Notes: generated from the letters alone by a model not told the origin. A DNA stretch of 64,000 nucleotides from Nocardioides mangrovi (GCF_020073815.1 NZ_JAIQZJ010000001.1:806001-870000), one strand, 5' to 3'. Positions 22,988-31,166 are shown, counted from the first letter of the stretch. Numbers and translations: made by a program.

Positions 22988-24391
22988 TCAGTCCGAGTCC
23001 ATGTGGGCGTAGGGGTTCACGCCGGTGGTGGAGTACGGCGTGCCGTCCTCGAGCACGGCGTTCTTGCCGCTGCCGAAGACCAGCTCGTCGCCGGTGTCCT
23101 GGGCGTCGACCGCGCCGCGCCGCGCGGTGGTCGTGCCGTTGCCGCCGGTCGTGCCGTTGCTGGTGGTGTCGGACGGCTCGGACTTCGGGAAGTTGTCGTA
23201 CCAGTAGTCGAGGTGGTCCTGGTAGCGCAGCGTCAGCGCCTTGTTCCAGTAGATGCCGAGGTTCTCGTCGCTGGACCGCGCCAGGCCCGACCAGTTGGCG
23301 GAGCCGTTGAGGACGACGTAGTTGCCCCGGTCGCCACCGACGTTCCCGACGATCGACATCGCCTTGAGGTGGAAGTAGTTGTCGAACTCACCGTCACCGT
23401 TGAAGTCCTGGACCAGGTGCTTCATCGGCACCGGGCCGCGGCCGCTCTGGCTGCGCAGCAGCTTGCCGATCGCGACGCCCACGACGGTGTAGCCGATGTG
23501 GATGTTGCAGCCGTTCTGCCAGAGCTGGCGCACCTTCTGAGCCAACCGCATGCCGCGCTCCTTGCGGATCACGTCGGGCGCGATCCGGAGGGTGGTGCGG
23601 TGGTTGGCGGTGTTGGTGGCGCGGCGGCACGTGACCTGGTTGAGCAGCTGCATCACCGGGTCCTTGGGGGTCTTGCCCTTCCGCGTCTTGCCGGCCAGCG
23701 GGAACATGATCTGCCGCGTGGCGCCGAAGCGCGCGGAGGCGAACGGCCGCTTCAGCGGCTTGTCCTGCTGAGCCTCCTGGAACCGCGCGAGCCAGAAGTT
23801 GTAGACGTCCTTGTTCCGGACGGTCGTGTAGATGTCGTTCCACTGGTTGTTGGTCGACGCGAGGGTGAGGTTGGCCGAGCCCTGCATCGCCACGTTGTGG
23901 GCCTTGCCGGCCTGCGAGAAGAGGAAGAACTTCGCGTGCGCCGAGCCGGTCTTGCCACGGCACGAACCCTGGCAGGTGCGCGCCCAGCTGAGGTTGGACT
24001 TCCTGTCGATGCCCTTGTTGCCCTTGCGCAGGCCGTTCTTCAGCCGACGGAACGGCTGGTTGGGGACCTCGTCGGAGTTGTTCTTCGCGTCCATGATGAT
24101 CCGGACCGTGACGCCGCGGCTCTGGGCGCGCAGCAGCGCGTCGGTGCCCTCGCGCGTCAGGAAGTTCCAGGTGAAGAAGTGGATCCGGCTGCCGTGCGGG
24201 GCGGAGTTCACCGAGCGGAGGATCTTGCGGAAGATCGTCCGGCGCGTCTGGGTGTTGCCGATCGGGCTGTTGAACGTCGGCCCGGCGTGCGGCGTGAAGT
24301 GGTCCGGGGTCGCCGACGCCGGCGAGGCGGTCATCGGTAGCGCGAGGAGGCCGATCGTGACCAGCAGGGCTAGAAGTCTGGCCGCGCGCAT
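22988..24391 (-). CDS. Secreted phospholipase D-like protein with two HKD motifs
   Basis: 467 residues from an ATG preceded by AGGAG at 4 nt; an ATG at 24403 is the alternative. A signal peptide covers about 1-28 (ending ASPASA). Two PLD halves follow. The first has GSAHAKFFLF with histidine near 152 and then QGSANLT. The second has NYFHLKAMSI with histidine near 341 and then NGSANWSGLA. Each lysine follows at the HxK spacing. Paired cysteines (TCQGSC) suggest an extracytoplasmic disulfide. The C-terminal 70 residues are threonine- and glycine-rich. The family cleaves phosphodiesters in lipids, nucleic acids or cell-wall polymers. It heads the LicD-methyltransferase operon, which favours a teichoic-acid-like or glycan-phosphodiester substrate. 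Confidence 0.87.
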   Translation of the reverse strand: MRAARLLALLVTIGLLALPMTASPASATPDHFTPHAGPTFNSPIGNTQTRRTIFRKILRSVNSAPHGSRIHFFTWNFLTREGTDALLRAQSRGVTVRIIMDAKNNSDEVPNQPFRRLKNGLRKGNKGIDRKSNLSWARTCQGSCRGKTGSAHAKFFLFSQAGKAHNVAMQGSANLTLASTNNQWNDIYTTVRNKDVYNFWLARFQEAQQDKPLKRPFASARFGATRQIMFPLAGKTRKGKTPKDPVMQLLNQVTCRRATNTANHRTTLRIAPDVIRKERGMRLAQKVRQLWQNGCNIHIGYTVVGVAIGKLLRSQSGRGPVPMKHLVQDFNGDGEFDNYFHLKAMSIVGNVGGDRGNYVVLNGSANWSGLARSSDENLGIYWNKALTLRYQDHLDYWYDNFPKSEPSDTTSNGTTGGNGTTTARRGAVDAQDTGDELVFGSGKNAVLEDGTPYSTTGVNPYAHMDSD

Positions 24392-24474
24392 GGGGCTCCT
24401 CATCGGTTCGGGGTCGTGTCGCTCTGTCGGGGCGCGCCACGGACCGGGGTCGGTCGCGCGGCGGCTGATGGTGC

Positions 24475-24924
24475 TCAGGCGCGGCACCTGCGCAGCGCCG
24501 CGCGGTAGTCGTGGTCCTTGAGGAGCGACACCGTCGTCATGTGGATGGTCCCGCCGGGCACGCCGTAGTAGCGGTCGTCGTAGGTGACGAGACGCTGGCC
24601 CGACGAGCAGCCGAGGCCGTGCACCTTCACGTAGGTGCCGTCGTCCTCGACACACCCGCGGTAGGACCGCGGCAGCGAGCCGTCCTCGGTCCACGTGTCG
24701 CCGCAGGTGGGCGCGTCCGCGGGTGCGGTGGTGGACGGCGAGGCGGAGTCGGTCGCCGAGTCGGTCGCCGAGTCGGTCGCCGACACGGTGGGGTCCGCGG
24801 CGGTGCCGTCGGAGTCCGAGGTCTCGTCGCCACAGCCGGCGAGGCCGCCTCCGAGCGCGATGCCGAGCGCGGCCGTGCCGAGGAGCACGGGCAGGCGCCG
24901 ACGAGGCGAACGAGAGGCGAACAT
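24475..24924 (-). CDS. Putative lipoprotein of unknown function
   Basis: 149 residues. A basic N-terminus is followed by a hydrophobic stretch and a lipobox ending LAGC, with the lipidated cysteine at 31. Next is a low-complexity linker with three in-frame copies of the Thr-Asp-Ser-Ala tetrapeptide. The folded part (about 75-149) contains four cysteines (TCGDTW, YRGCV, LGCSSGQ, RRC), probably two disulfides outside the membrane. No family is recognised. The start is set by a very good -10 (TATACT) 6 nt before the ATG. It is immediately upstream of the PLD operon on the same strand, with 83 bp between. Confidence 0.75.
   Translation of the reverse strand: MFASRSPRRRLPVLLGTAALGIALGGGLAGCGDETSDSDGTAADPTVSATDSATDSATDSASPSTTAPADAPTCGDTWTEDGSLPRSYRGCVEDDGTYVKVHGLGCSSGQRLVTYDDRYYGVPGGTIHMTTVSLLKDHDYRAALRRCRA
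24746..24781 (-). repeat. Three exact 12-nt repeats within the lipoprotein gene
   Basis: GAGTCGGTCGCC is repeated three times in tandem. Being 12 nt long it keeps frame and encodes the Thr-Asp-Ser-Ala repeats of the lipoprotein linker. Copy number could change by slippage without breaking the gene. Confidence 0.8.
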
Positions 24925-24930
24925 GCGTGG

Positions 24931-24936
24931 AGTATA
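24931..24936 (-). promoter_or_regulatory. Leaderless -10 element of the lipoprotein gene
   Basis: TATACT, 6 nt before the ATG at 24924; it is the closest match to TATAAT among the leaderless promoters in this window. Confidence 0.6.
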
Positions 24937-24989
24937 GGTCGCCACGGGTGTCGGAACGGGCATCGACGGTGTACTCACAGGTTCGCCGG

Positions 24990-24995
24990 TAGCGT
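24990..24995 (+). promoter_or_regulatory. Leaderless -10 element of the MgtE-like gene
   Basis: TAGCGT, 8 nt before the GTG at 25004; probable promoter for the following four-gene plus-strand run. Confidence 0.45.
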
Positions 24996-25003
24996 GTCCG
25001 GAC

Positions 25004-26263
25004 GTGAGCACCACCCCTGCCCGCGTCTTCGCGGCCCGTCTCGTCGGGCTGCCGATCTTCGACCCCCAGGGCGACCAGGTGGGCAAGGTCCGCGACCTGG
25101 TCGTGGCGGTGCGCTCGGAGGTCCACCAGCCGCGCGTGCTCGGCCTGGTCGCCGAGGTGTTCGGGCGGCGCCGGATCTTCGTGCCGATGACCCGGGTGAC
25201 CAACATCGACAGCGGCCAGGTCTACACGACCGGGCTGCTCAACATGCGCCGCTTCGAGCAGCGGCCGACCGAGACCCTGGTGATCGGGCAGATGCTCGAC
25301 CGCACGGTCACCATCCGCGGCACCGGTGTCACGGGCACCGTCTACGACGTCGCGATGGAGCAGGCGCGCAACCGCGACTGGGTGCTCTCGCGGGTCGCGG
25401 TCCAGGAGCCCGCGAAGGGGCTGCGCCGCCGCGGCCAGTCCCACGTCGTGGAGTGGCGCGACGTCGACGGGCTCAGCCGGCGCGAGGAGGCGCAGGGCGC
25501 CACCCACCTGGTCGCCGCGCTCAACGAGATGCGCCCGGCCGACGCGGCGAACATGATCCACGACCTGCCGCCCGAGCGTCGTACGGCGGTCGTCGCCGCC
25601 CTCGACGACGAGCGCCTCGCCGACGTCCTCGAGGAGCTGCCCGAGGAGGACCAGGTCGAGATCCTCGAGCACCTCGACTCCGAGCGGGCCGCCGACGTCC
25701 TCGAGGAGATGTCCCCCGACGACGCGGCCGACCTGATCGCGGACCTGCCGCCGGAGACCGCCGAGGCGCTCCTGGAGCTGATGGAGCCCGAGGAGGCAGA
25801 GGACGTCCGGCGCCTGCTGTCCTACGTCGAGAACACCGCCGGCGCGATGATGACGCCCGAGCCGGTGATCCTCGGCCCGGACGCCACCATCGCCGACGCG
25901 CTCGCCCACGTGCGCAACCCGGAGCTGACCCCGGCGCTCGCGGCACTGGTCTACGTGTGCCGCCAGCCGCTCGAGCCGCCGACCGGCAAGCTGCTCGGGG
26001 TCGCCCACATCCAGCGGCTGCTGCGCGAGCCCCCCTCGACCCTGGTCGCGGGCGCCCTCGACGACTCGATGGAGTGGCTGCGCCCGGAGGCGACCATCGA
26101 CGAGGTCGCGGCCCACCTGGCCACCTACAACCTGGTGGCGGCGCCGGTGGTCGACGAGGCCGGGCACCTGCTGGGCGCCGTGACCGTCGACGACCTCCTC
26201 GACCACATGCTGCCCGAGGGCTGGCGTGACCGGGCCGTCCGGCACCACGAGGACGTGTCATGA
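25004..26263 (+). CDS. Soluble MgtE N-domain protein with PRC barrel and CBS pair
   Basis: 419 residues, no membrane span. An N-terminal PRC-barrel-like part (about 8-75, ARLVGLPIFDPQGDQVGKVRD) is followed by an MgtE intracellular N domain (about 165-275, with ADAANMIHDLPPERR and repeats of VLEELPEED type) and a CBS pair (about 280-410, GAMMTPEPVILGPDAT and HLLGAVTVDDLLDHM). True MgtE Mg2+ channels add a five-helix membrane domain, which is absent. The protein is therefore likely to be a sensor or regulator responding to divalent cations or nucleotides. The gene overlaps the DUF1003 gene by ATGA and is followed by Mrp and TatB in the same direction. This arrangement is common in actinobacteria by my recollection. 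Confidence 0.87.
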   Translation: MSTTPARVFAARLVGLPIFDPQGDQVGKVRDLVVAVRSEVHQPRVLGLVAEVFGRRRIFVPMTRVTNIDSGQVYTTGLLNMRRFEQRPTETLVIGQMLDRTVTIRGTGVTGTVYDVAMEQARNRDWVLSRVAVQEPAKGLRRRGQSHVVEWRDVDGLSRREEAQGATHLVAALNEMRPADAANMIHDLPPERRTAVVAALDDERLADVLEELPEEDQVEILEHLDSERAADVLEEMSPDDAADLIADLPPETAEALLELMEPEEAEDVRRLLSYVENTAGAMMTPEPVILGPDATIADALAHVRNPELTPALAALVYVCRQPLEPPTGKLLGVAHIQRLLREPPSTLVAGALDDSMEWLRPEATIDEVAAHLATYNLVAAPVVDEAGHLLGAVTVDDLLDHMLPEGWRDRAVRHHEDVS

Positions 26264-26796
26264 GCGACCGCTCGCCGCGCCTCGACACCCCGAAGGACCT
26301 CAAGCGCAAGCCGCTGGTCCGCCGCCCGTCGTACAACTCCGACACGTTCGGGGTCTTCGCCGAGGGCTTCGCCCGCTACATGGGGACCGCGCGGTTCCTC
26401 ATGTGGATGACCGCGGTCGTCGTCTTCTGGGTCGTCTGGAACATCGTGGCGCCGCGCTCGATGCGCTTCGACGACTACCCGTTCATCTTCCTGACGCTGG
26501 TGCTGAGCCTGCAGGCGTCGTACGCCGCGCCGCTGATCCTGCTCGCCCAGAACCGGCAGGAGCAGCGCGACAAGGTCGTCGCCGAGCAGGACCGGCAGGC
26601 CAACGCGCGGGCGCACGCCGACATGGAGTTCCTGGCCCGCGAGGTCGCCTCGCTGCGGATGGCCGTCGGCGAGGTCGCGACCCGCGACTTCCTGCGCTCC
26701 GAGCTGCGCTCGCTGCTCGCCGACCTGGACGAGCGGGCGCTGGAGAGTGTGAAGGGTCACGCGGAGGATGACGACGCCGGCGTGGCCGGCGCCTGA
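26260..26796 (+). CDS. DUF1003 family membrane protein
   Basis: 178 residues. Two membrane helices, MWMTAVVVFWVVWNIV at about 48-64 and a second near 75-98, are followed by the DUF1003 signature region ending LLAQNRQEQRD. The rest is a charged helix with coiled-coil tendency (about 108-165). The function of DUF1003 proteins is not established. Translation is coupled to the MgtE-like gene through an ATGA overlap (26260-26263), which suggests the two products act as a pair, the soluble sensor possibly replacing the missing membrane part. Confidence 0.87.
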   Translation: MSDRSPRLDTPKDLKRKPLVRRPSYNSDTFGVFAEGFARYMGTARFLMWMTAVVVFWVVWNIVAPRSMRFDDYPFIFLTLVLSLQASYAAPLILLAQNRQEQRDKVVAEQDRQANARAHADMEFLAREVASLRMAVGEVATRDFLRSELRSLLADLDERALESVKGHAEDDDAGVAGA

Positions 26797-26804
26797 CCCC
26801 ACCG

Positions 26805-26810
26805 TAGACT
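26805..26810 (+). promoter_or_regulatory. Leaderless -10 element of the Mrp gene
   Basis: TAGACT, 8 nt before the ATG at 26819. It gives the Mrp gene its own promoter inside the MgtE-DUF1003-Mrp-TatB run. Confidence 0.5.
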
Positions 26811-26818
26811 CGGCGATC

Positions 26819-27982
26819 ATGAGCACCACCACCCTCGAGCACGTCCAGGCGGCCCTCGCGACCGTCCAGGACCCCGAGATCAAGCGTCCGATCACCGAGC
26901 TCGGGATGGTCGAGTCCGTCGAGGTCGACGACGCCGGCGTGGTCCGGCTGACCGTCCTGCTGACCGTGGCCGGCTGCCCGCTCAAGGACACCATCAACCG
27001 CGACGTGACCGCCGCCGTCGCGGGCGTCGCCGGCGTGACCGACGTCGACCTGTCGCTGGGCGTGATGACCGCCGAGCAGCGCGCCGGCCTCAAGGACATC
27101 CTCAGCGACGGCAAGGCGCAGCGCGAGATCCCGTTCGCCCAGCCCGGGTCGCTCACCAAGGTCTACGCGATCGCCAGCGGCAAGGGCGGCGTCGGCAAGT
27201 CCTCGGTGACCGTCAACCTCGCCCTGGCACTGGCCGGGCAGGGCCTCAAGGTCGGCGTCGTCGACGCGGACATCTACGGCCACTCGGTCCCGGCCATGCT
27301 CGGCGTCGCCGACCAGCGCCCGACCCAGGTCGACGACCTGATCATGCCGGTCCCGACCGCCAGCGGCGTCTCGGTGATCTCGATCGGGATGCTGAAGCCC
27401 CGCCGCGACCAGGTCGTCGCCTGGCGCGGCCCGATGCTCGACCGGGCGCTCGTGCAGATGCTCGCCGACGTCTACTGGGGCGACCTCGACGCGCTGCTCC
27501 TCGACCTGCCGCCGGGCACCGGCGACATCGCGATCTCGCTCGGCCAGCACCTGCCGGGCGCCGAGGTGGTCGTGGTGACCACCCCGCAGGAGGCTGCCGC
27601 GGAGGTCGCCGAGCGGGCCGGCACGATGGCCTCGATGATGCACCAGCGCGTGGTCGGCGTCGTCGAGAACATGAGCTACCTCCCGTGCCCGCACTGCGCC
27701 GCCGATGGCACCGACCACCGGCTGGAGATCTTCGGCTCCGGCGGCGGCGCGCGGGTCGCCGAGACGCTGTCGCAGCGCTTCGGGTACGACGTGCCCGTGC
27801 TCGGCGAGATCCCGCTGGACACCTCGCTGCGCGAGGGCGGCGACGTCGGCAAGCCGATCGTCGACGCCGACCCCACGGCCCCCGGAGCCGTCGCGCTCAC
27901 CGCGATCGCGACCCGTCTCGCGGGCCGCGGCCGCGGGCTCGCCGGCATGCAGCTGGGCCTGACGCCCACGAGCAAGTTCTGA
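26819..27982 (+). CDS. mrp: Mrp/NBP35 family iron-sulfur carrier ATPase
   Basis: 387 residues. The N-terminal MIP18 (DUF59) domain covers about 5-85 (VQDPEIKRPITELGMVESV and AGCPLKDTI). The ParA/MinD-type ATPase follows with a deviant Walker A, SGKGGVGKSS, near residue 120, then DADIYGHSVP and LLDLPPGTGD. The CPHC pair near 289-292 is the dimer-bridging site that holds a 4Fe-4S cluster in ApbC/NBP35 proteins. It assembles or carries clusters to apoproteins in the cytosol. The start at 26819 is preferred over an upstream in-frame ATG at 26768, which lies inside the DUF1003 gene, because a leaderless -10 sits at 26805. Confidence 0.94.
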   Translation: MSTTTLEHVQAALATVQDPEIKRPITELGMVESVEVDDAGVVRLTVLLTVAGCPLKDTINRDVTAAVAGVAGVTDVDLSLGVMTAEQRAGLKDILSDGKAQREIPFAQPGSLTKVYAIASGKGGVGKSSVTVNLALALAGQGLKVGVVDADIYGHSVPAMLGVADQRPTQVDDLIMPVPTASGVSVISIGMLKPRRDQVVAWRGPMLDRALVQMLADVYWGDLDALLLDLPPGTGDIAISLGQHLPGAEVVVVTTPQEAAAEVAERAGTMASMMHQRVVGVVENMSYLPCPHCAADGTDHRLEIFGSGGGARVAETLSQRFGYDVPVLGEIPLDTSLREGGDVGKPIVDADPTAPGAVALTAIATRLAGRGRGLAGMQLGLTPTSKF

Positions 27983-27987
27983 CGCAG

Positions 27988-27993
27988 TAGGTT
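27988..27993 (+). promoter_or_regulatory. Leaderless -10 element of tatB
   Basis: TAGGTT, 7 nt before the GTG at 28001, in the 18-bp gap after mrp. Confidence 0.5.
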
Positions 27994-28000
27994 CTGCAGC

Positions 28001-28342
28001 GTGTTCGGGATCGGCCTACCGGAGCTCGCGGTGATCCTCGTGGTCGCCGTGATGGTCTTCGGTCCCGACAAGCTGCCCGACCTCGCGCGGCAGGCGGGGC
28101 GACTCATGCGGCAGGCGCGCTCGATGGCCAACGCGGCTCGTGACGAGCTGCGCGCCGAGCTCGGTCCGGAGTTCGCCGACCTCGAGCTGCGCGACCTGGA
28201 CCCGCGGGAGATCGTCCGCAAGCACATCGCCGAGGCGATGGCGGAGGACGACGAGGACGAGGCCCCCGCCCGGCGTGCCCGGAGGGGCCAGCGGCCCCTC
28301 GGCGAGGGCGAGCGGCCGCCGTACGACGACGACGCGACCTAG
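28001..28342 (+). CDS. tatB: Sec-independent protein translocase subunit TatB
   Basis: 113 residues. The N-terminal FGIGLPELAVILVVAVMVFG is the single membrane helix of the TatA/B family, with the glutamate in LPEL and the FGP hinge (about 20-22) that leads to the amphipathic helix PDKLPDLARQAGRLMRQ. The acidic, lysine-poor C-terminal tail and the length fit TatB rather than the shorter TatA. TatB binds twin-arginine signal peptides together with TatC; a Tat-type substrate, the sulfatase at 28922, lies nearby. TatA and TatC are not in the window. It ends 10 bp from the convergent gene at 28353. Confidence 0.9.
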   Translation: MFGIGLPELAVILVVAVMVFGPDKLPDLARQAGRLMRQARSMANAARDELRAELGPEFADLELRDLDPREIVRKHIAEAMAEDDEDEAPARRARRGQRPLGEGERPPYDDDAT

Positions 28343-28352
28343 GTCCTGGCGC

Positions 28353-28886
28353 TCAGTCCCGCCGTTGCACCGCGGCGAGGGTGGCGAACGCGACGAGGAC
28401 CTCGCGGCCCTCCCCCACGACCAGCTCGGCGAAGTCCGCGCCGACCCGGTGGACCCGACCGTCGTGGCGGCGCCCGTCGACCAGGTGGACGACGCACCGG
28501 TCGCCCGCGTCGGCGACCCGCCGGAGCGCGGCGCCGAGCCCGAGCCGGGCCAGCGGCGACCAGGCGACCTCGGGGAGCGCCCGGGGCGAGGCGCCGTGGA
28601 CGGCGGCGACGGCGTCGAGCCGGACCACCCAGTCCTGACCCGCGCCGCCGACCAGGCACCATCCGGTCGCGACGCGCTCGAGCACCCCGGTCACGACGCC
28701 GACACCGAGCACGTCGAGCGCGACCTCCGCACCGACCGTGGCCGCGAGCCGGCCCGCCAGGGTGACCTGCTGGTACTCCGCCCGGCTCCGGTCGGCCAGC
28801 TCGGCCTCCCGCTCGGCGTCGTAGAGCGCCTCCGCCTGTCCCTCGAGGTCGTCGAGGAGCGCGAAGAGCTCTTCCTCCCAGGTCAC
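28353..28886 (-). CDS. Uncharacterised actinobacterial protein
   Basis: 177 residues from a GTG at 28886; an in-frame GTG three codons earlier is possible. The protein begins with an acidic helix (TWEEELFALLDDLEGQAEAL), then becomes rich in alanine, valine and small strands with paired motifs such as GRLAATVGAEV and CVVHLVDGRRHDGRVHRVG. There is no signal peptide or membrane helix. I recognise no family. The repeated strand pattern could be a beta-barrel or SH3-like fold. It sits between the convergent tatB and the sulfatase (35 bp upstream, same strand). Confidence 0.65.
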   Translation of the reverse strand: MTWEEELFALLDDLEGQAEALYDAEREAELADRSRAEYQQVTLAGRLAATVGAEVALDVLGVGVVTGVLERVATGWCLVGGAGQDWVVRLDAVAAVHGASPRALPEVAWSPLARLGLGAALRRVADAGDRCVVHLVDGRRHDGRVHRVGADFAELVVGEGREVLVAFATLAAVQRRD

Positions 28887-28921
28887 GCGCAGCACCGTAC
28901 CGGGGCGCCTGGAGCCGCGCC

Positions 28922-30325
28922 CTACACCTCGAGTGCCCGCAGCGAGCGTCCCGCGGCGTCGCGCAGGGCATCCGTCACGTCCCGGTAGCCGGTGACGTCG
29001 ACCTCGCCGGCGACGGAGCGCATCTGGTACGGGTCGTCGTCGAGGTCGTAGAGCTCGACCGCCCCGCCCTCGGCGTACCAGTCGATGAAGGCGAAGCTGT
29101 CCTGCCGGAGCATCGACCAGCCGAGCTTGGGGTTCTCGGAGTAGAGGCGCCGGCGCCAGCCCGCCCAGCTGCCGGAGCGCAGGCCGTCGAGCATCGACCT
29201 CCCGTCGAGGGCACGGCCCGCGTCGGGATCGAGGCCGGCCAGCGCGAGCGTCGTCGGCATCAGGTCGGCGGTGCTGACCAGTGCGGTCGACTCCCCGGCC
29301 GGTACGCCGGGGCCGCTCACCACGAACGGGACGCCCGTGGACTCCTCGTAGGGCTGCTTCTTCTGGAAGAGCCGGTGCTCGCCGAGCAGGTAGCCGTTGT
29401 CGGAGACCAGCATGATCACGGTGCGATCGAGCTGCCCCGTGTCGGCGAGCGTCTGCAGGAGCCGGTCGACCTGGTCGTCGAGGTCCTGCAGCTCCTCGAG
29501 CTTGCCCTCGTAGATCCGCCGCATCGTGAGCAGGTCCTGCGGCGGCAGCGACTGGAGGAACGCGGGCTTGTCGCTCATGTCGGCCTCGTTGAAGGCCGGC
29601 GGGTCCCACACCACGTCGTCGAAGTCGTGCCGGTGCCGACGGCTCGGGCGGTAGGGGTCGTGCGGGCTGGTCGGCGCGAACACCGCGAACCACGGCTCGG
29701 CGGCGTGGTCGCGCAGGAAGACCCGGCACTGGCGCGCGGCCAGGTGGTCGGGGGCCGCACCGCGATGCACCTCCTGCGGGCGCACCTCCCCGTCGACGTT
29801 GACCGCGTCGACGTGGTCGAGGGTGGTGACCCAGCGGGACCAGCCGGGCGCGACGTACGACGGCTCCTTGCCGTGGCCGTTGAGGTACTTCCCGAAGTAG
29901 CCGTTGGTGTAGCCGGCGGCCGCCATCCGGGTGGCCACGGTGTCGTGATCGAGGCCCTTGTGGAGGAAGAGCGGCAGGGTGTCGTTGGAGACCACCCCGT
30001 GGTTGTGCGCGTACATGCCGGTGAGCATCGTGGCCCGCGACGGGCCGCACCACGGCACGGCCACGTAGCCGTTGACGAAGTTGGTGCCGCGGGCCACCAG
30101 GCCGTCCATCGTCCGCGGCATCAGCTTGAGCATCCGCCGGGTCTGGTCGTCGGTGATGATCCACAGCACGTTGGGCGTGGGGGCGGCGGCCCGTCGGTGC
30201 CCGGACCCGGTCGCGGTGGCGTAGCCGGCGGCCGCGGCCAGCAGGCCGGCGCCGGTCGCGCTGCCGGCGGCACCCCACAACAGGCTGCGGCGCGTGAGCG
30301 CCGGAGGACGACCCGAGGACGGCAT
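28922..30325 (-). CDS. Tat-exported sulfatase
   Basis: 467 residues from an ATG preceded by AGGAG at 5 nt. The N-terminus has a twin-arginine signal (LTRRSLLWGAAGS, about 10-37), so the folded enzyme is exported. NVLWIITDDQ (aspartates at 59-60) supplies calcium ligands, and CGPSRATMLTG (Cys93) is the C-x-P-S-R site whose cysteine is turned into formylglycine. SDNGYLLGEH completes the metal site. It is an N-acetylglucosamine-6-sulfatase/arylsulfatase-like enzyme that removes sulfate esters from sugars or aryl compounds. An exported sulfatase in a chromosome segment with six sulfotransferases suggests that sulfate groups on the surface can be put on and taken off. A maturing enzyme (FGE) is not seen here. 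Confidence 0.9.
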   Translation of the reverse strand: MPSSGRPPALTRRSLLWGAAGSATGAGLLAAAAGYATATGSGHRRAAAPTPNVLWIITDDQTRRMLKLMPRTMDGLVARGTNFVNGYVAVPWCGPSRATMLTGMYAHNHGVVSNDTLPLFLHKGLDHDTVATRMAAAGYTNGYFGKYLNGHGKEPSYVAPGWSRWVTTLDHVDAVNVDGEVRPQEVHRGAAPDHLAARQCRVFLRDHAAEPWFAVFAPTSPHDPYRPSRRHRHDFDDVVWDPPAFNEADMSDKPAFLQSLPPQDLLTMRRIYEGKLEELQDLDDQVDRLLQTLADTGQLDRTVIMLVSDNGYLLGEHRLFQKKQPYEESTGVPFVVSGPGVPAGESTALVSTADLMPTTLALAGLDPDAGRALDGRSMLDGLRSGSWAGWRRRLYSENPKLGWSMLRQDSFAFIDWYAEGGAVELYDLDDDPYQMRSVAGEVDVTGYRDVTDALRDAAGRSLRALEV

Positions 30326-30504
30326 CTCGTCTCCTGCGTGTGGCTGGTCCCAGCACCCCGATCGATCAACCCGACCCATCCAAGCAGCCGGTCCAAGGTG
30401 CGGCGCTGGTCACGACGTGGCTGTGCACAAGCGGTTGACATCGTCGTTGAACAAGCGTTTCCTGATGCAAACAGACGCAAACACAAGGATTGGTATCTCG
30501 GGCC

Positions 30505-31161
30505 ATGACCTTGACCGGACCCACGCTCCCCCGTGCACTCGCCGTCGTCGGTGCCGCGAGCGCGGCCGCCGCGACGATCGTGGTGGTGGCCGGCCCGGGC
30601 CTGCTCGGGGCGCGAGCCACGCCCGACGGTGCATTGGTCGCCGCCTGCGCCGCGGTCGCGCTCCTCGCCACCGCCTGGCTGTGGCTGACCACGTGCGTGA
30701 TCGCGATCGCCGCCGTGCGCGGCCGCACCACGGTCCGCGGCGTACCGGCCCCGGTCCGCCGGGTCGTGCTCGCCGCCTGCGGGGTCGCCCTCGTGGCCGG
30801 CGCGGTCACGCCCGCCGACGCCACCCCGGGCGCCCCGCACGAGGACCACGCCCCGATCACCGGGCTGCCCTACCCCGACCGAGCCCTCGGCGGGCTCCCG
30901 GGCGGTGCGGTCCTGACCCTCGGCCGGATGCACCGGGCACCCCGGAGCACGCCCGCCACCGGCGTCCGGGTCACGGCCGGCGACTCGCTCTGGTCGATCG
31001 CCGCGGCGGACCTCGGACCGGGCGCCGGCGACGCCGCCGTGGACGCCCACTGGCGCGAGATCTACCGCCTCAACCGGGCCGAGATCGGCCCCGACCCCGA
31101 CCTGATCCGTCCCGCCCAGCGGTTGCGGCTGCCCACGCCTGACCGCCCGTCCCGGAGGTAA
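30505..31161 (+). CDS. LysM domain membrane protein
   Basis: 218 residues from the ATG at 30505. Three hydrophobic segments (about 9-32, 47-72 and 86-105) precede an exported C-terminal part. The LysM domain spans about 153-212: VRVTAGDSLWSIAA opens it, and EIYRLNRAEIGPDPDLIRPAQ with RLRLP closes it. LysM binds N-acetylglucosamine in peptidoglycan, so this protein probably tethers something to the wall. The Rv3235-type gene follows after 5 bp, indicating an operon. TTGACA at 30435-30440 lies upstream but no partner -10 is clear. Confidence 0.85.
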   Translation: MTLTGPTLPRALAVVGAASAAAATIVVVAGPGLLGARATPDGALVAACAAVALLATAWLWLTTCVIAIAAVRGRTTVRGVPAPVRRVVLAACGVALVAGAVTPADATPGAPHEDHAPITGLPYPDRALGGLPGGAVLTLGRMHRAPRSTPATGVRVTAGDSLWSIAAADLGPGAGDAAVDAHWREIYRLNRAEIGPDPDLIRPAQRLRLPTPDRPSRR

Positions 31162-31166
31162 CCACG

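Noticed and set aside
24404..26248. Long upstream extension of the PLD-like gene frame
   Set aside because: It runs antisense through the MgtE-like gene and across the lipoprotein gene; signal peptide and AGGAG site place the start at 24391.
30435..30463. TTGACA as -35 of a promoter for the LysM gene
   Set aside because: No TAnnnT hexamer at 16-18 nt; the match may be chance.
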